Positions 23,875 through 36,345 are shown, numbered from the stretch's first letter. The stretch: 64,000 bases of DNA from Patella vulgata (GCF_932274485.2 NC_065881.2:59344702-59408701), one strand, 5' to 3'. Program-made: numbers and translations. The notes: generated by a model not told the origin, from the letters alone.

Positions 23875-24341
23875 TTAAAGGAGCTAAATCGCTAACATTT
23901 GGGACATAGAAATTGACAAAAGGGGGTCGCAACGCGTATAATACTGTTATATGAATGTATATAAACTGATTTACATTCAATGGTTTCCGTTTTTACTCCA
24001 ATTTCAAAATCAGTTATGTTCGGCGAAATAAGCCAGCAGTCTCAAGCGAGTGCAAATTTCTAGCGTCTGGTTATTCCAGTCTACATACGCCCTTTGATTT
24101 GGTGCAATGTGTCTAGCCTCGTCCCTCGAGTCTCTTGATACAACTGGGGCTGAAGCGCATTATGGTACACGATTCGTGTACCAATGGTAAAATGTTTATT
24201 TTGTCTTAAATATTGGATATCAAAAGCCCATCTTTTTCCGGTAAGATCACAATATGAATGTTGATTTCATTTGACAAATAAATCGTGTTTTCAATGTTGA
24301 AGATTTTGGATGATATTGAGTTAGAGACTTAGCTACTTTAA
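23875..24341 (+). mobile_element. TTAA-flanked MITE (copy B), complete, 467 bp
   Basis: It begins TTAAAGGAGCTAAATCGCTA and ends GACTTAGCTACTTTAA, with inverted ends of about 22 bp and TTAA at each edge, as expected for a TTAA-targeting transposon such as piggyBac relatives. It has no coding capacity. It is the cleanest copy and serves as the reference for the family. Confidence 0.75.
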
Positions 24342-26130
24342 ATGGAAGTGACTCATAAATGTGAAATCAGTTGTTGTTACTGACTGAAATCAAGAGCAGC
24401 AAAAACTACACAGATCATTTTCAGCTGACTGATCATTCATCTAAAGACAGAGTTGTTAAGACTATGAGAATATCGCTTTGAAAGTGAATGTTAGGAGATC
24501 AAAAAAAAAAAAAAAGATCACTATAATAGCCAGACAATAATTTCAGAAACCAGATTTACTACATACTCATCAGGCATAGCAACAATTTCCTTGAAATACC
24601 CCTTTGACAAATGAGATTAAGATCAGGAAACTTTTGCTCTGAACACTACCAGCTTTGCAATAATATTTCAGTACATGGGAAATGTATATAACTACCATAT
24701 CTGATCAATACAGGTTGTGCTTATACAGCAAACCTGGTAATAAGCGACTTGTCACAAACAATGTCAGGCACAAATTATGGCTTTGTCGGGCACAATCCCC
24801 AAAGAGCCTGTCATCTTGTCTGGACCACATTTGTCTTTTTTTCAGTCTTTTTATTGATATTTTTAATACATATAAATGTCAGGAATTTATTCAGTAGTGC
24901 CTGACATTCTGACAGACACAATCAAAATCATTATTTCAGGGACTGGCTTAAATAGTTTTAGAGTAGAATTCTTACAGTTTGTACTGTAGCATTGTATTTC
25001 ACAGGACTTTATAATAACACATCAGTAAGAACAAGCTGATACATGTCTCGTGGAAAAAGTAAATCAATTATAATAATAGATCTATGGCCTTCATGGCTGA
25101 TCAAAATACATCAATTAAATAGGCCATACTATTCCAGAACAAGTATTTGGCCCGATATTGTTTTTCTGTCCAGTTTTGTACATTATATTTGTAATCCATG
25201 TTACAGAGACTGTAGTAGCATAGTAGTAATAAAGTTACTGTCAAAAAAAGTCACACAGTCTCATATAACAACTCTTTATTTTTAAGGAATTTACAGACAA
25301 ATGAAAACCGCCTGTGGAGCTCTTACAGCTCTCTACTTCAGTCAGTAACAACAAATGACTTAATGTTTTTGCGGCACTTCCGGAATCTGTACATTGTATG
25401 AATCAACTATGTAGTGAAGATCTCTATGACAAAATTACATTCTGAATATCTGTTTAGCCAATTCTAATATCTAATATGTCCTTTTAATTTGAACAGGGCC
25501 ATGATGTATTCAATCCCTGATTTCTGAAATTTTTGTGAATTTAACCAGAATAAGAATAATTCTTCGACATTGTATGCTTATGCCTTGCGGTATCAGATTA
25601 ATATCTGTTATTAGACAAATAGCTCTACCATCAAGTGAGAATATATTTTAGATAACTGTGTCAAGACGGCTGTTTAGTGTACTCTACATCTAATTTATTC
25701 AACAGACCTCGCATCTAATCAAGACACTTTATTTACTATTCACTGATTAACAGTTAAACTGACAGTTTTTGTTAAAACAATATTAAAGTCAATGCTTCAT
25801 TCATAGCTTTTATAGAACAAAATTTGTTTAATCTTCATTTTTTTCCCAAAAGTTCTTTCAAGTTTAATATGTGAAAGATGTACTTTACATTGTTTCCAAA
25901 TTTGATTATATGTGATGTTGGACATGCACAGTAGAGATCCATGTGGTTGTACTATCGATGATAAAATGAGCTAGACTTACAAATACTTTGATGTACCTTT
26001 GATATATCAATGTTATTAATATAGAAAAACAAGAAATATTGAAGACAAAGGTATTTTCTTTATGATCAAGATGAACAATAACTTGCGATTTTAAAACCGT
26101 TTCCCAAGCTATTTGTTGAAGCATCCTTTT
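24342..26130. other. Gap with no recognised feature
   Basis: AT-rich sequence with a short A-run near 24500. Open frames of 70-80 codons show no domains, splice context or compositional bias. Nothing is supported. Confidence 0.4.
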
Positions 26131-26132
26131 TG

Positions 26133-26272
26133 GGTTTAAGGAGCGAATGGGAATGAAATGGGATTTAAAGTACTACTTTTCTGCATAAACCGGGCTAATA
26201 AAGGTAGGCGTAAACAGTGAGCTTTGCCAGAGATCTCTTGGTTAGTGAGCCTGCGGCTTACTCTATGAAGCA
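26133..26272 (-). repeat. SINE2 copy with internal deletion
   Basis: It begins 'gggaatgaaatgggatttaa' and 'gcataaaccgggctaataaa', then jumps directly to the head region 'cttggttagtgagcctgcgg'. The middle of the SINE is missing. Confidence 0.6.
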
Positions 26273-27770
26273 CGTTTGGAATTATACCGTCTTATTTTTA
26301 CAATGGGATTTTATATACCGGTAATTCATGGAAGATAGAAGATTGTAACTTATACTGGACTTACACAGTTTTACAATGGAATTTTATAACTCTGTCATGT
26401 ACAGACACAAAAAAACCTGATTAATCAATATACACATGTAGTGATCTCGCAGTTAGTCTCAGACAATACTCAATACATGTATTATCTCTGAATCATCTAT
26501 CAGTAAATACTTTAATATTCAGAGCCAGCTTTGCGGTTATTATTGATATGTTGTTAGAAAATATTCTTGTTTTCCCATTTCCAACTCTTAACGAAATGCT
26601 GAATAAAAATTGCACTAATGTAAAATATTTAGCTATAAACAGATAAATGATTAAAACTCATGGCATGATTGACATAAAACAAAATTAATTACGAAAACGA
26701 ATGCCTGGTACATGAATGAAAAAATCGCTGAAGTAAAGAATTTAGGAGGGTTTGCATTTGCATTTTTTTTCAAACAATATCTAATTTTTCTTGACCTAAC
26801 ATCCACGTTGAAATGTACTCAAATTGATGACAGTAATTCAATACCAAAATATCAGTGGCAGACAATCTCCCAGCTTCAATCGGAGTAAAGAGGTCCATCA
26901 AACACTTATAGGTGCCTGTATCTTTTTTTTATATTATCTGCAGTATGTTAGTAGTTACTAAATCTTTAATTGATCATATCTTTCAAATTACCAAAATTTT
27001 TGGAATGATTTTACTTGTAGTCGGCAAGGGATTCAAGATCTCTTAATAGATGATCAGTGACTTTAATTAAAGAATATATTAAACAATCCTTTATCCGTCG
27101 GATTGTTTTGGGGTTTCCACTAGGAAAAGCACATAGTTAAGAATATATCCTGTAACTCTTTAAATATAAGAATAAATCATACAAATGTATATGTTTTTGG
27201 AAAGATCTTCAATTTCTCTATTTGGTATAAAATATTTAACATTTTTTGTCATTTTCATTTATAGCTCATGACCTGAAAAATAGCCTCCTGCAACGTGCCA
27301 TATGGAACGTCTGACAGTAAAAGGGTTTAACAAGATATGGAGTTTATTAATCACAGATATTTATGCACTAAATATGTATTTTCTGAGTTTGACAGATGTA
27401 GTTTTCAAAGAATATTTTTTAGACAAAAGGCATCATTTTTACTTAAGGTCAATATACTGCAATATTCATTCTGTAATGATATGAGAATAACTAAAAACGA
27501 AGAAAAATTGATTTTCTAAGTGATCCAATACTCACCACAGGTTTTTCTTGGAGATAAACATTTGTATCATATAGCACCCCATTGTCTTAATATTTTACCC
27601 CATATATGCCCTATTATATTTTCATTCAATTTAATGAATTCTGAAGACGTCGAGGCATAATGGTCAAATACCAGTAGGCCCTACCAGTAGCCTAACTAGT
27701 TGTTAAAAAAGTCCAAACTTTCTTATATTGCGACGATCCAGATTCACATTTTTTTACAAACATTATCATT
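26273..27770. other. Gap with no recognised feature
   Basis: AT-rich sequence. The overlapping frames at 27302-27519 are in two phases of the same stretch and carry no domain. No repeat family was recognised. Confidence 0.4.
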
Positions 27771-27814
27771 GCGAGTGAGGGCTATGGTCTGGGGTTTTCA
27801 ATGTTCCCGTTATG

Positions 27815-28112
27815 CTTCACGGTTGACAGAGAAAATTCCCCAGGATTACCAAGCGTGCATACCCATTTTGTGCCGTATGGTGGGAGCAAGAAACAGCATT
27901 TAGTTATTTGGATGGGATGAAAAACTTAGGTCTCATGTAGGCCTACAGTTGGAATTTGAAATACGAGTAGCCATCCGGTAGGCCGTAACGATGGTGACCA
28001 GGCAAAATGTCACTTCTACTTCTAGCACACTGCATGGCATAGCCAACACCTGTCTGTATTAGCCTGGTTGGTGTAGAAAAGTAGGACGTTAAACCCTATT
28101 TCATTTGCTTTA
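27815..28112 (+). repeat. SINE2 copy, diverged, forward orientation
   Basis: The order of words matches SINE2: 'gaaaattccccaggatta' like block, 'gtaggcctacagttggaatt', 'ggtaggccgtaacgatgg', 'gcacactgcatggcatagcc' and the 3' end 'gtaggacgttaaaccctatt'. It is old, with many changes. Confidence 0.6.
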
Positions 28113-29319
28113 ATTTCATTGATCAAAATGAATAATAGCCTACGGTATTATCTTTAGTTTTTGGTCACTTAATTTAATTATAGTTGGTCCTAGTTTCTGA
28201 AAAGGGAACTCTTTACACTTTTTTTCCATAGCCTACATAGAGTAGGAATAGAGTAAATGGCAAACCTAATTTTTTTTCTGACAAACTGTTCATAGATTCT
28301 ATAATATAAAACTATTTGGCATCCTATCCAATCTAATCAATTTCAGTTTGTCTACAATGTGCAATATATATCAAGGCTACACATATAAGCTAAATAAACT
28401 ACACGCTGTATGTATACCTAACTCTTAACCACTATCCACTTGGCGTCCGTCATTGATAATGGTTGTACTATTAATAGATCACCTTGCTGAAGTCGTATGA
28501 TGACTTGGTTTTTGTCAAGGTATCGACTGCTTTCGTCTTCGTGCAATGAATCACTACAAATAGCTTTCATGTCCTAAACACGCTAAATGTCTGCCAATAT
28601 ATCGGCACCACTAATAAAGAAAAAACAAGTAGGGATTGCTATACACATCAGGGACAAAGAACGAGGAAGCAATAGTTGGCTGTTCAGTCATCAATGGTGG
28701 CCATATTTGTCTCAGTCGGCGAGAACACGCAGTTGCCCACCGTCAAGTTTCTTGTTGTTTGTCTCGAAAGGTACGCTCTAACATCTACCTAAAGTACACC
28801 GATTTAAAGACGAGATTACATACTAACCTCTCATTCCATTAAAATTAGTTGAAATACTCTATTAAGAGAGAAATTAGGCTGGTTTCATCATCGACCACTC
28901 TTCCAGACAAGGTCTTTCTTCGCTTGGCAGATAACGAGGTCATTACGGCTGAACGTTGCATATTCATGAGCAGCCAACAATCAGCGAGGAGGCCTTCACT
29001 GTATCGTGTGAGCTGTGACACACTAGAATGGATTTATCACTGAAGATCAAATGCCAGATGGCCTTTTTTAAAGCTAAGCCGTCTTCTCTTTTAAAGGGTT
29101 GATGTCATTTTGAGCTTTCGGAAGTTAATTGTACATATAAGACCCGCTATACCGACTATACGGATGTAATATTTCTCTTTTTAATATTTTTTCACTAAAA
29201 TTATATCCTTTAACAAATTTCTGATTGATAGAATTTTTTTTTTATAATTCGAACATGAAATTTAAGGTCTAGGCCTACGGGCTATTAATAATTTTTTTTT
29301 TTTTTTAAAATAATCCTAT
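28113..29319. other. Gap; possible but unsupported promoter or exon region near 28.65-28.77 kb
   Basis: The stretch at 28690-28771 begins with an ATG in reasonable context (catcaATGG), runs 26 codons and ends at a plausible donor (GAAAG/GTACGC). On the other strand the same place reads ATGGCCACC, resembling a YY1-like promoter motif. No later exon or homology was found, so no gene is called. Confidence 0.2.
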
Positions 29320-30381
29320 ATGGGTAATTTTTCGGAGTTCCTTGTAGGCATAGGCCCTGCTCTGGTAGATTAAATCTCGATCTGTGGAATATTAAACATA
29401 AATAATATTGGGCGTGTTCTGCATGGTATCATTTCTTTTGTTTGTATTGTGTTGTGCGGTACCTCTGCTGTCTATCATCTGTATCAAAACATTTTCAGAA
29501 AATCTTACAATTGCCACGGATTAATTAATCCACGCTTAGATTCAGTCGGATTAAAAAGAGGCTCATCAAAAGATTTTGACAAAGATTAGGTACCGTTAGG
29601 GTATCCTATTGTTATTTCCGAATGTTGACAAATTTTTAATTCATGAATCATGTTTGTAAATACTGAACGGAATTTAAACATTATTTTGACTAGTAATGCT
29701 TTCAGAGATCAATTTCGCAACATTGTGATGAGATGTATCACCCCCCCCCCCCCTTCCCAAATGAGAGAGAGAGAGAGAGAGTGAGAGAGAGAGGTAACGT
29801 CCACTCGACACAAACCAGGTCATTTCGGGACTAACATATGGTTCAATTTTATGGGTAATTTTTCGGAGTTCCTTGTAGGCATAGGCCCTGCTCTGGTAGA
29901 TTAAATCTCGATCTGTGGAATATTAAACATAAATAATATTGGGCGTGTTCTGCTTGGTATCATTTCTTTTGTTTGTATTGTGTTGTGCGGTACCTCTGCT
30001 GTCTATCATCTGTATCAAAACATTTTCAGAAAATCTTACAATTGCCACGGATTAATTAATCCATGCTTAGATTCAGTCGGATTAAAAAGAGGCTCATCAA
30101 AAGATTTTGACAAAGATTAGGTACCGTTAGGGTATCCTATTGTTATTTCCGAATGTTGACAAATTTTTAATTCATGAATCATGTTTGTAAATACTGAACG
30201 GAATTTAAACATTATTTTGACTAGTAGTGCTTTCAGAGATCAATTTCGCAACATTGTGATGAGATGTATCACCCCCCCCCCCTTCCCAAATGAGAGAGAG
30301 AGAGAGAGTGAGAGAGAGAGGTAACGTCCACTCGACACAAACCAGGTCATTTCGGGACTAACATATGGTTCAATTTTATTT
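29320..30381. repeat. 531-bp tandem segmental duplication, two copies
   Basis: Copy 1 spans 29320-29850 and copy 2 starts at 29851 with the same 'atgggtaatttttcggagtt'. Over hundreds of bases I see only scattered substitutions (such as ctgcatgg/ctgcttgg, ccacgctt/ccatgctt, tagtaatg/tagtagtg) and length changes in the C and GA runs, so it is young. Each copy contains a poly-C run and the 3' part of a SINE1; the junction falls inside the SINE1. Confidence 0.95.
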
Positions 30382-30580
30382 CAATAATTAGCTTGTGCGT
30401 AGGGATCTTTAGCAGTGGGAGGAAACCGAAGGACTCGGAGAAAACACTGCACAAGGTTGGACAGGCGACCCTGCTCCTTGTCACGTACAACCGGGGAATC
30501 GAAACCAAGCCAGTTGACTCAATGACAGGCCTTATGATACAACGCGCACCCACTAACCATCCGGCCATCCACCCCCTTCC
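30276..30580 (-). repeat. SINE1 copy with poly-C and GA tail
   Basis: The C run and GA run are followed by 'gtaacgtccactcgacacaa', 'ggaaaccgaaggactcggag', 'ggttggacaggcgaccctgc' and the head 'gaatcgaaaccaagccag' in reverse orientation. The partner fragment at 29745-29850 is the piece carried in the other copy of the duplication. Confidence 0.8.
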
Positions 30581-32195
30581 CTCAAATGAAGTTCAGAGAC
30601 TTTAATCATCATATTTTTTCTACTCCTCTAAACTGACCTTAACAGTGACGACATGAATTATAAGATATTTTTGAAACCATACAAATCTATATATAATTCG
30701 AATAACTTAATGGGGTTGGCAGAGTATCTAGATTTGCTTTCAGGTCTAGATTACTAGAATGACGAACACAATATCATCAGTAAGAAAGATTCCAAATACA
30801 AAGCTAGCGCCAAGCGCAGAACAGATTACACACTTGTAACCAGCAAAATGTTTAAAGGAGGGGGTGGGGGCACAAGCCCCCTTGTTTCCGATAATACTCT
30901 TAGTTTCTTGTCAAACAGTGAATGTTGGCACTGCCTCACGTCCGTTCTATTTGCAATATTATAACGTTCTCACTAGACAATTATGAACGAGTTCCTCACA
31001 AATGTTAAGGATATGGTCGTGGGGTCCAGAAATGCCCCTTGTATATGCGCAAGGGTTAATAAATGAAATGGTGTTTTTAACGGACTACTTTTCTATCAAC
31101 TTAATACGCCTAATCAGATAAGTAGCATAAGGTCTATATACATATTTAGCCTACAACCAGGATCTATGAATAGGCTGTAAACTTTATCACACATTAACAT
31201 TGCGGTAACACTTTAATTGACTTTTAAATTATCGAATGACGAATATTGACGACGGCGGAATGGCGACAATCCAAAGACTCCAGCAAAACTGAGAAACACG
31301 TCTTCACAAGAGGTCATTTCGGGACTAGCTCGATATAATCCATAATATTCGAAATTAAAAACATGAATTAGAATTAAATATTGGTCCATTTTGATCAATA
31401 TTGATCTTGTTATCTTACTGTAAAATATGTGATCCTAGAATGTACTAAACAAACTCAACCAATTGTCGTTCAGTTTGCATTCTTCGTGTATTTCACTGAA
31501 CATAATTGATTAGAAGTTACAATAAAAATTGAATTTAAACCATTTATATACACCCATATTACTGTTAGGCCCATTTTCGCCTATATTTTAAGGTTCCAAA
31601 GATTAGAGATATACGGTTTTTAATATGACTAACGCGGATTTCCTATTTCCGAACAGACTTGTAATGCCATAGAACGTTGATTATCTCACATTATTATTCT
31701 TTTTTTTAAATTCGAAAATAATAAATATTTTGAAAGAGGTAATCGGGTTAATATCAAAACAAAACGAAGCCTGCTAACCTACCAACTTCACTATCGAACA
31801 AATCTAACACTGCGTGATGGTGAAAAAATCAAACTAACAATAAAGCAGACGATAAGCAGAAATATAGCAGACGATAAGTGTATAGAAACGAGATTGTGAA
31901 GACTGTATACTTCACTATATCAATTTTCTTTACATTGATACATATATCAATGTACCATAATGCGGTATCCGTATACAGCCTATATTATCAATGGAATCGT
32001 AATATATGAAAATCTGCAATTTAGCCAAACCCTATATATTATGGATATGTATAGATAGGTATAAATTTAAGCTGTGAGTTCACGGTTTGCGCACATATTT
32101 TATGCCTGTTTACAATATTCTCACTTCCCGCCATTTTGGTAAAATTATACAGAATGGAATGGATTTTAACGTATTGTTCATACATTATAACACAT
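30581..32195. other. Gap with no gene recognised
   Basis: AT-rich sequence. A short 'caagaggtcatttcgggact' near 31310 is a SINE1 scrap, and 'atggaatggattttaacg' near 32152 resembles a SINE2 end. The 61-codon frame at 31213-31398 has no domain. Confidence 0.35.
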
Positions 32196-32199
32196 TATT

Positions 32200-32695
32200 G
32201 GTGGGGACGCGTCCCAGTGTCCCCACCGGGATCTGCGCCCATGCATCGTGGCATGCTCCTAATCAACCGTCCAATCACGATTTGGGGCAATCTGACCCAC
32301 TCCTCTTGCAGTGTTGTCGGTTGATGTTGACGTCGACGAACACGTCTCCCGATCAAATTAAACGTAACACACTAAAGCAAAGATACGCTAAACAGTAAAT
32401 CTTATGCAAGAACCGATAGGAAAGCAAACACGGATAGGATAAACCAGCAAACGGCAGTTTTCATCAACCCTTCCTTGAAGTGTCAAATTTGACAATGAAC
32501 CTCTCCCACGTGTATGGCGCTATTGCGTGTCGCACATGCAGCTCGGTGGTTCTGTTGGTGCGATAAGTTCTTCATCTGTGAGCATACTCTCAAAGCATGT
32601 TAAGTGTCCATGACTATTTATCATATCACAACCTGCATAGGTATTTGAATGTCAATATCCCTTACTTTTTTGAAGAGTATATATAAACGACCCCA
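32200..32695 (-). mobile_element. Family III TIR element, truncated copy
   Basis: From 'gtggcatgctcctaatcaac' through 'cgatttggggcaatctgacc', 'gatcaaattaaacgtaac', 'gtcaaatttgacaatgaacc' and 'catatcacaacctgcatagg' it is the reverse complement of 37430-37875, with moderate divergence. It ends in the TIR-like 'tatcccttacttttttgaag' and 'agtatatataaa'. The other terminus is missing. It also holds the hairpin GGTGGGGAC/GTCCCCACC at 32200-32227. No transposase is seen. Confidence 0.7.
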
Positions 32696-33600
32696 ATAAA
32701 GCTGAAATCAGCAACACCGTCAGTGGTGGTGGCGGTGCTTGTTTAAAATAACTTTAATCTGGATAGGTTTGTCCACAGCCCATCTCTATAGCTTGGAGTT
32801 AATTAATGTCATAATTTAATAATTAAAAACATCTCGTTGAAGTGTTACAAACTTGGCTACAACATAATTTAATCTCTCGAATTAGATAAACATTAGGTTT
32901 ATGGACCAACAAATTACGTCAATTAAGTCAATTTTTCGAGGTCTCTCCCCGTTCCTCTGAATATCTTAGCTTTTAGTCTTACATACTTTGGAAATTACTG
33001 GATGTGTGTGAACTAGGGTTGTGGAAGCACTATAGACCCCCGCCCCTATATTCAAACACAAGGACAAAGCAGTGCACTGGGACCCCTACCTACATAACCA
33101 CTCACAGGAATAAAAATGTAAGATGGTCGATACTAAATCATGAGGCGAAAGCCAATGTCCACTTGTATATAACACTTGTATATTTATATTATAGTATACT
33201 ATTTATTTATTAACAACAAGTCACAATTTTATTAGATAAGCTGAACCAGTTCATATATAAATTCCGGCAAAATGGCTGGTTTATAATTTATTCTCGGACA
33301 TTACATAATTGAAGAGTTAACCCAGTAAGTAGAAGATGCTATTTACCAATTAGCATTTTAATTAGGTCTGGATAATCATCTGTGATGATGCCTACTTCGA
33401 GCAAATGAAAACGTTTATATAAACCACGAATTTAGCGTTTGCTTTACAAGAACTGACCTGAAAATAAAAGCGGAGTATATGACAAAACGACGTTTCTTTC
33501 GTGTCTAATTATTGTTGTTGTTTTTTTTTATAAAATTATTATTATTATAAAAATAACCGCATATTATTTCCCAAATAGAATGACCTTTGGTCTACTTTAA
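32696..33600. other. Gap with no recognised feature
   Basis: AT-rich; the 69-codon frame at 33004-33213 has no domain. Nothing is supported. Confidence 0.4.
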
Positions 33601-33604
33601 TCAG

Positions 33605-33695
33605 ATATAGAGCCGTGCGGGCGCGTTGAGTAAGGCGCTGGGTCGCTAACTAAACCAAGAGGTGCCCTAACAAACTGGTCAGCAGTAAATATTGC
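33605..33695 (+). repeat. SINE2 head fragment (tRNA-like part only)
   Basis: 'gagccgtgcgggcgcgttga' and 'gtaaggcgctgggtcgctaa' match the tRNA-derived head of SINE2; the body is missing. Confidence 0.55.
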
Positions 33696-34069
33696 CGTTA
33701 CTGTTACTGAAAGGGATGCTACCGGGGAGACTTAATTAGCTCTCAATATTAATTTTTTTTTCTGCAATTTAAATTCTTAAACATGATTTTCAAAATGATT
33801 AAGAACAAAAATAAATGCGCTGAGGGTATATCTGTATAGAAAATATTTCCTGTTTAGTGTAAATGCGTATATAAAATCAGTGGCATATCTAGAATCAGGG
33901 AAATGGGGAGGCGGTTCCAAATCTATGGTGCCATCCACAATCCCACCCCACAATGAATGTCAACAAAATACTGGCTATTGAATGTTCCGGTAGAACATAG
34001 GTCGTATTGCCTATGTTGCTCGAAGATTGTTATCTCGCCGGAAAGCAGTTTTATTTAAGGGCGCATGGT

Positions 34070-34552
34070 TCTATTTTTTTAACCTTGAAATAGACAAAAA
34101 TGGTTCTAAAAGCACATATTAATGTAATATGAATGTATGTAAAGTGAATTTTATTCAATTTTTGGAAAAAATATTGTAATTTCTAATCATTTATGTTCGG
34201 TGAAATATGTAAACAGCTCAAATTGAACGACAGTCGTTTACGCCTGCTTTGTGCATTCTACACGTTTTTTAAATTAATATTTTGTCGTTTGTGAATCAGC
34301 TTTTACTTCTACATTGTGTTGTACGATATGGTTTTATTTGTTCATTACAAAATGGCACCCGAAACCATAGGGTACATGTACATTGATTATAAATCTGTCT
34401 TAAATATTACACGAAAAATACAATTAACACATTAAATATTGGATATTAGTATTCTATAGTTTCACCGCAAGATAACAACATCAATATTGATTGTAATTGG
34501 TCAATATTGAATTTTAATTCGTGTTTTTAATTTCGAATATTATGGAAAATAA
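34070..34552 (+). mobile_element. TTAA MITE, old diverged copy (D)
   Basis: Shared words in order with copies A-C: 'taatgtaatatgaatgtatg', 'gtaatttctaatcatttatg', 'ttcggtgaaat', 'ttacaaaatggca', 'aagataacaacatcaatatt' and 'ttcgtgttttta'. The terminal repeats are not preserved. Confidence 0.6.
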
Positions 34553-34559
34553 AAGTTCA

Positions 34560-35016
34560 TGTCATATATGAGATTGTTATAACACTGAGAAATCCGAAGG
34601 GGGAGAGAGGGGGTCTCCTCCTGAGAACATTTTGAAAAACTGAGTCAATATCCTGGCATTTGGGGTCATTGGTGGGTGCAAATTCTTGTGAACGGGAGAA
34701 CCAGAAATGGGAGTCAATGGGACAGAATCTCGAGATCTGTTCCTGTCGATTCCCCCTGATTTGTAAAAGTTGTAAGAGTCGTGCCACGACCAGGGGCTCC
34801 GGAACGATGCGAGGGCCAGGGTACCAAAAGATAGGGGGGGGGGGCCCCTAAATTTTTTTTAAATTTGTCAATTCAGAGAACACTGTTTAGAGCACCTGTA
34901 GCATTCCAATTCCAACATAAAACCCTTTAAAATACATGATAATGAAAGAGACAAAAGCCTGATTATTCAGAATTTTCGTATCATGAGCAATTCATCTCAT
35001 AAAAAAATTCTTTTTA
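34560..35016. other. Gap with a diverged duplicate of 35550-35760
   Basis: A stretch with 'gggagcaaattctcgtgaac' at 35590 resembles 'ggtgcaaattcttgtgaacg' at 34674, and the following 100 bases keep partial similarity ('tgtcgattcccc'/'tgtcaattccgc'). This indicates an older duplication or two copies of one unrecognised repeat. A G run sits at about 34833. Confidence 0.4.
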
Positions 35017-35424
35017 ATCTGACATTCAATACACCAGATTTTAATGAGAGTGCGAGAGCCGGTTCGCGACCGACCAGAGAGCAATTACATATCTATCATT
35101 TAAAAATGAATAGACTAGTAAAATGGTTGAAAACTTTCATCATTAGGGCATGGATATACATGTATACCCCAGAAAAAGGACAGGGTACCATTTGTATACC
35201 CTGGTACCCGGGTTCTGGCGCCCTGACATTCAATACACCAGACTATAATGAGAGTGCGAGAACCGGTTCGCGACCGACCAGAGAGCAATTACATATCTAT
35301 CATTTAAAAATGAATAGACTGGTAAAAAGGTTGAAAACTTTCATCATTAGGGCATGGGTATACATGTATAACCCAGAAAAGGGCAGGGTACCATTTGTAT
35401 ACCCTGGTACCCGGCGCGCGACCC
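35017..35424. repeat. 204-bp tandem duplication, two copies
   Basis: 'gacattcaatacaccaga' occurs at 35021 and 35225, and the similarity runs through 'gaccagagagcaattacata' to 'gggtaccatttgtatacc' and 'ctggtaccc'. Each copy ends in the inverted pair GGTACC...GGTACC. The period is 68 codons, so a 169-codon frame stays open across both copies, but most differences between copies change the amino acid, which argues against a protein under selection. Confidence 0.9.
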
Positions 35425-35846
35425 ACGTACCAGAGGTACTAACTCTGGGCAGTTCACATAACCGTGAATATGATAGTGCTGAGACAGTATAGGACCTGGA
35501 AGAATGGTGCCATAATGTTATCGAAAACATTTCTGATAGCTTTTAATTGTTTGGGACTGGGCCTGAAATTTTAGTCTTTGCCATAGTAAATGGGAGCAAA
35601 TTCTCGTGAACGAGAGGATAAGAAATGGAGCAGACACTTAGGCCTACCTGTCAATTCCGCGTGTTTTGTGAGAGTTGACATAACATTTCTACAGTCTGTC
35701 ACCCCACGTCCCACTCACTAGTGGTACTACTAACTGCGCGATTCACTGGAACCGGGCCAAATCTATTTGTTAAGGCCAGCTTCATTTTCGTCAAGGTCGC
35801 TGAGATGTAAATAAGGTTAGGGGCGTGATTGTTGGCGAGATTGTAG

Positions 35847-35910
35847 GCTAGGGCTAGGGTAAACATTAGGGCTAGGTCCAGGGTTAGGGTTAGGATTAGG
35901 ATTAGCGCTA
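35847..35910 (+). repeat. Degenerate interstitial telomere-like TTAGGG tract
   Basis: The stretch reads as imperfect hexamers: gctagggctaggg, attagggctagg, gggttagggttagg, attaggattagcg. TTAGGG is the usual animal and mollusc telomere repeat. The tract is short and decayed. Confidence 0.6.
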
Positions 35911-35943
35911 GCCCTGTTTACATCTTGTGACCTTTGACCAAAC

Positions 35944-36056
35944 TTTGGCCTTATCAAATAGATCTAACCCTGTAACTGTGAATAATATGATACTGATTTC
36001 TTGAAGTTGGCCTTATCAAATAGATATAACCCTGTAACTGTGAATAATATGATAGT
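35944..36056. repeat. 62-bp direct duplication
   Basis: 'ttggccttatcaaatagat' followed by 'taaccctgtaactgtgaata' occurs at 35945 and again at 36007 with two or three differences. Confidence 0.85.
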
Positions 36057-36149
36057 GATGACGTAAGACAGAGGAGTGGAAATATGATGACATAATGGAA
36101 TTGAGAGCCGTATCATAGGCGCGAAAAAATTTCAGATATGAAATCCGCG

Positions 36150-36345
36150 CGGGGGTTGGGGGGTGTACTTGGTTTCATTGCGGGGCGGGGTGGGGGCGCC
36201 ACACATAGACCTATAAACAGAGCCGTTGTCCGGGAACAATTTCCATCATAGCACACAACATTCGGGGGGGGGGGGGGGCGCCACTCGTAGACCTATAAAC
36301 AGAGCCGTTGTCCGGGAACAATTCCCATCATAGCACACAAAATGG
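36150..36345 (+). repeat. Duplicated SINE2 scrap with G-tracts
   Basis: 'tagacctataaacagagccg' and 'ttgtccgggaacaatt' occur twice about 82 bp apart; each is preceded by a G-rich tract. The second continues 'catcatagcacacaaaatgg' and 'cgtcttcattggcc', the 3' half of SINE2. Confidence 0.7.

Noticed and set aside
28690-28771. Possible first coding exon (ATG to a GAAAG/GTACGC donor)
   Set aside because: No acceptor-bounded continuation, no recognisable domain and no homologous peptide; kept only as a remark in the gap entry.
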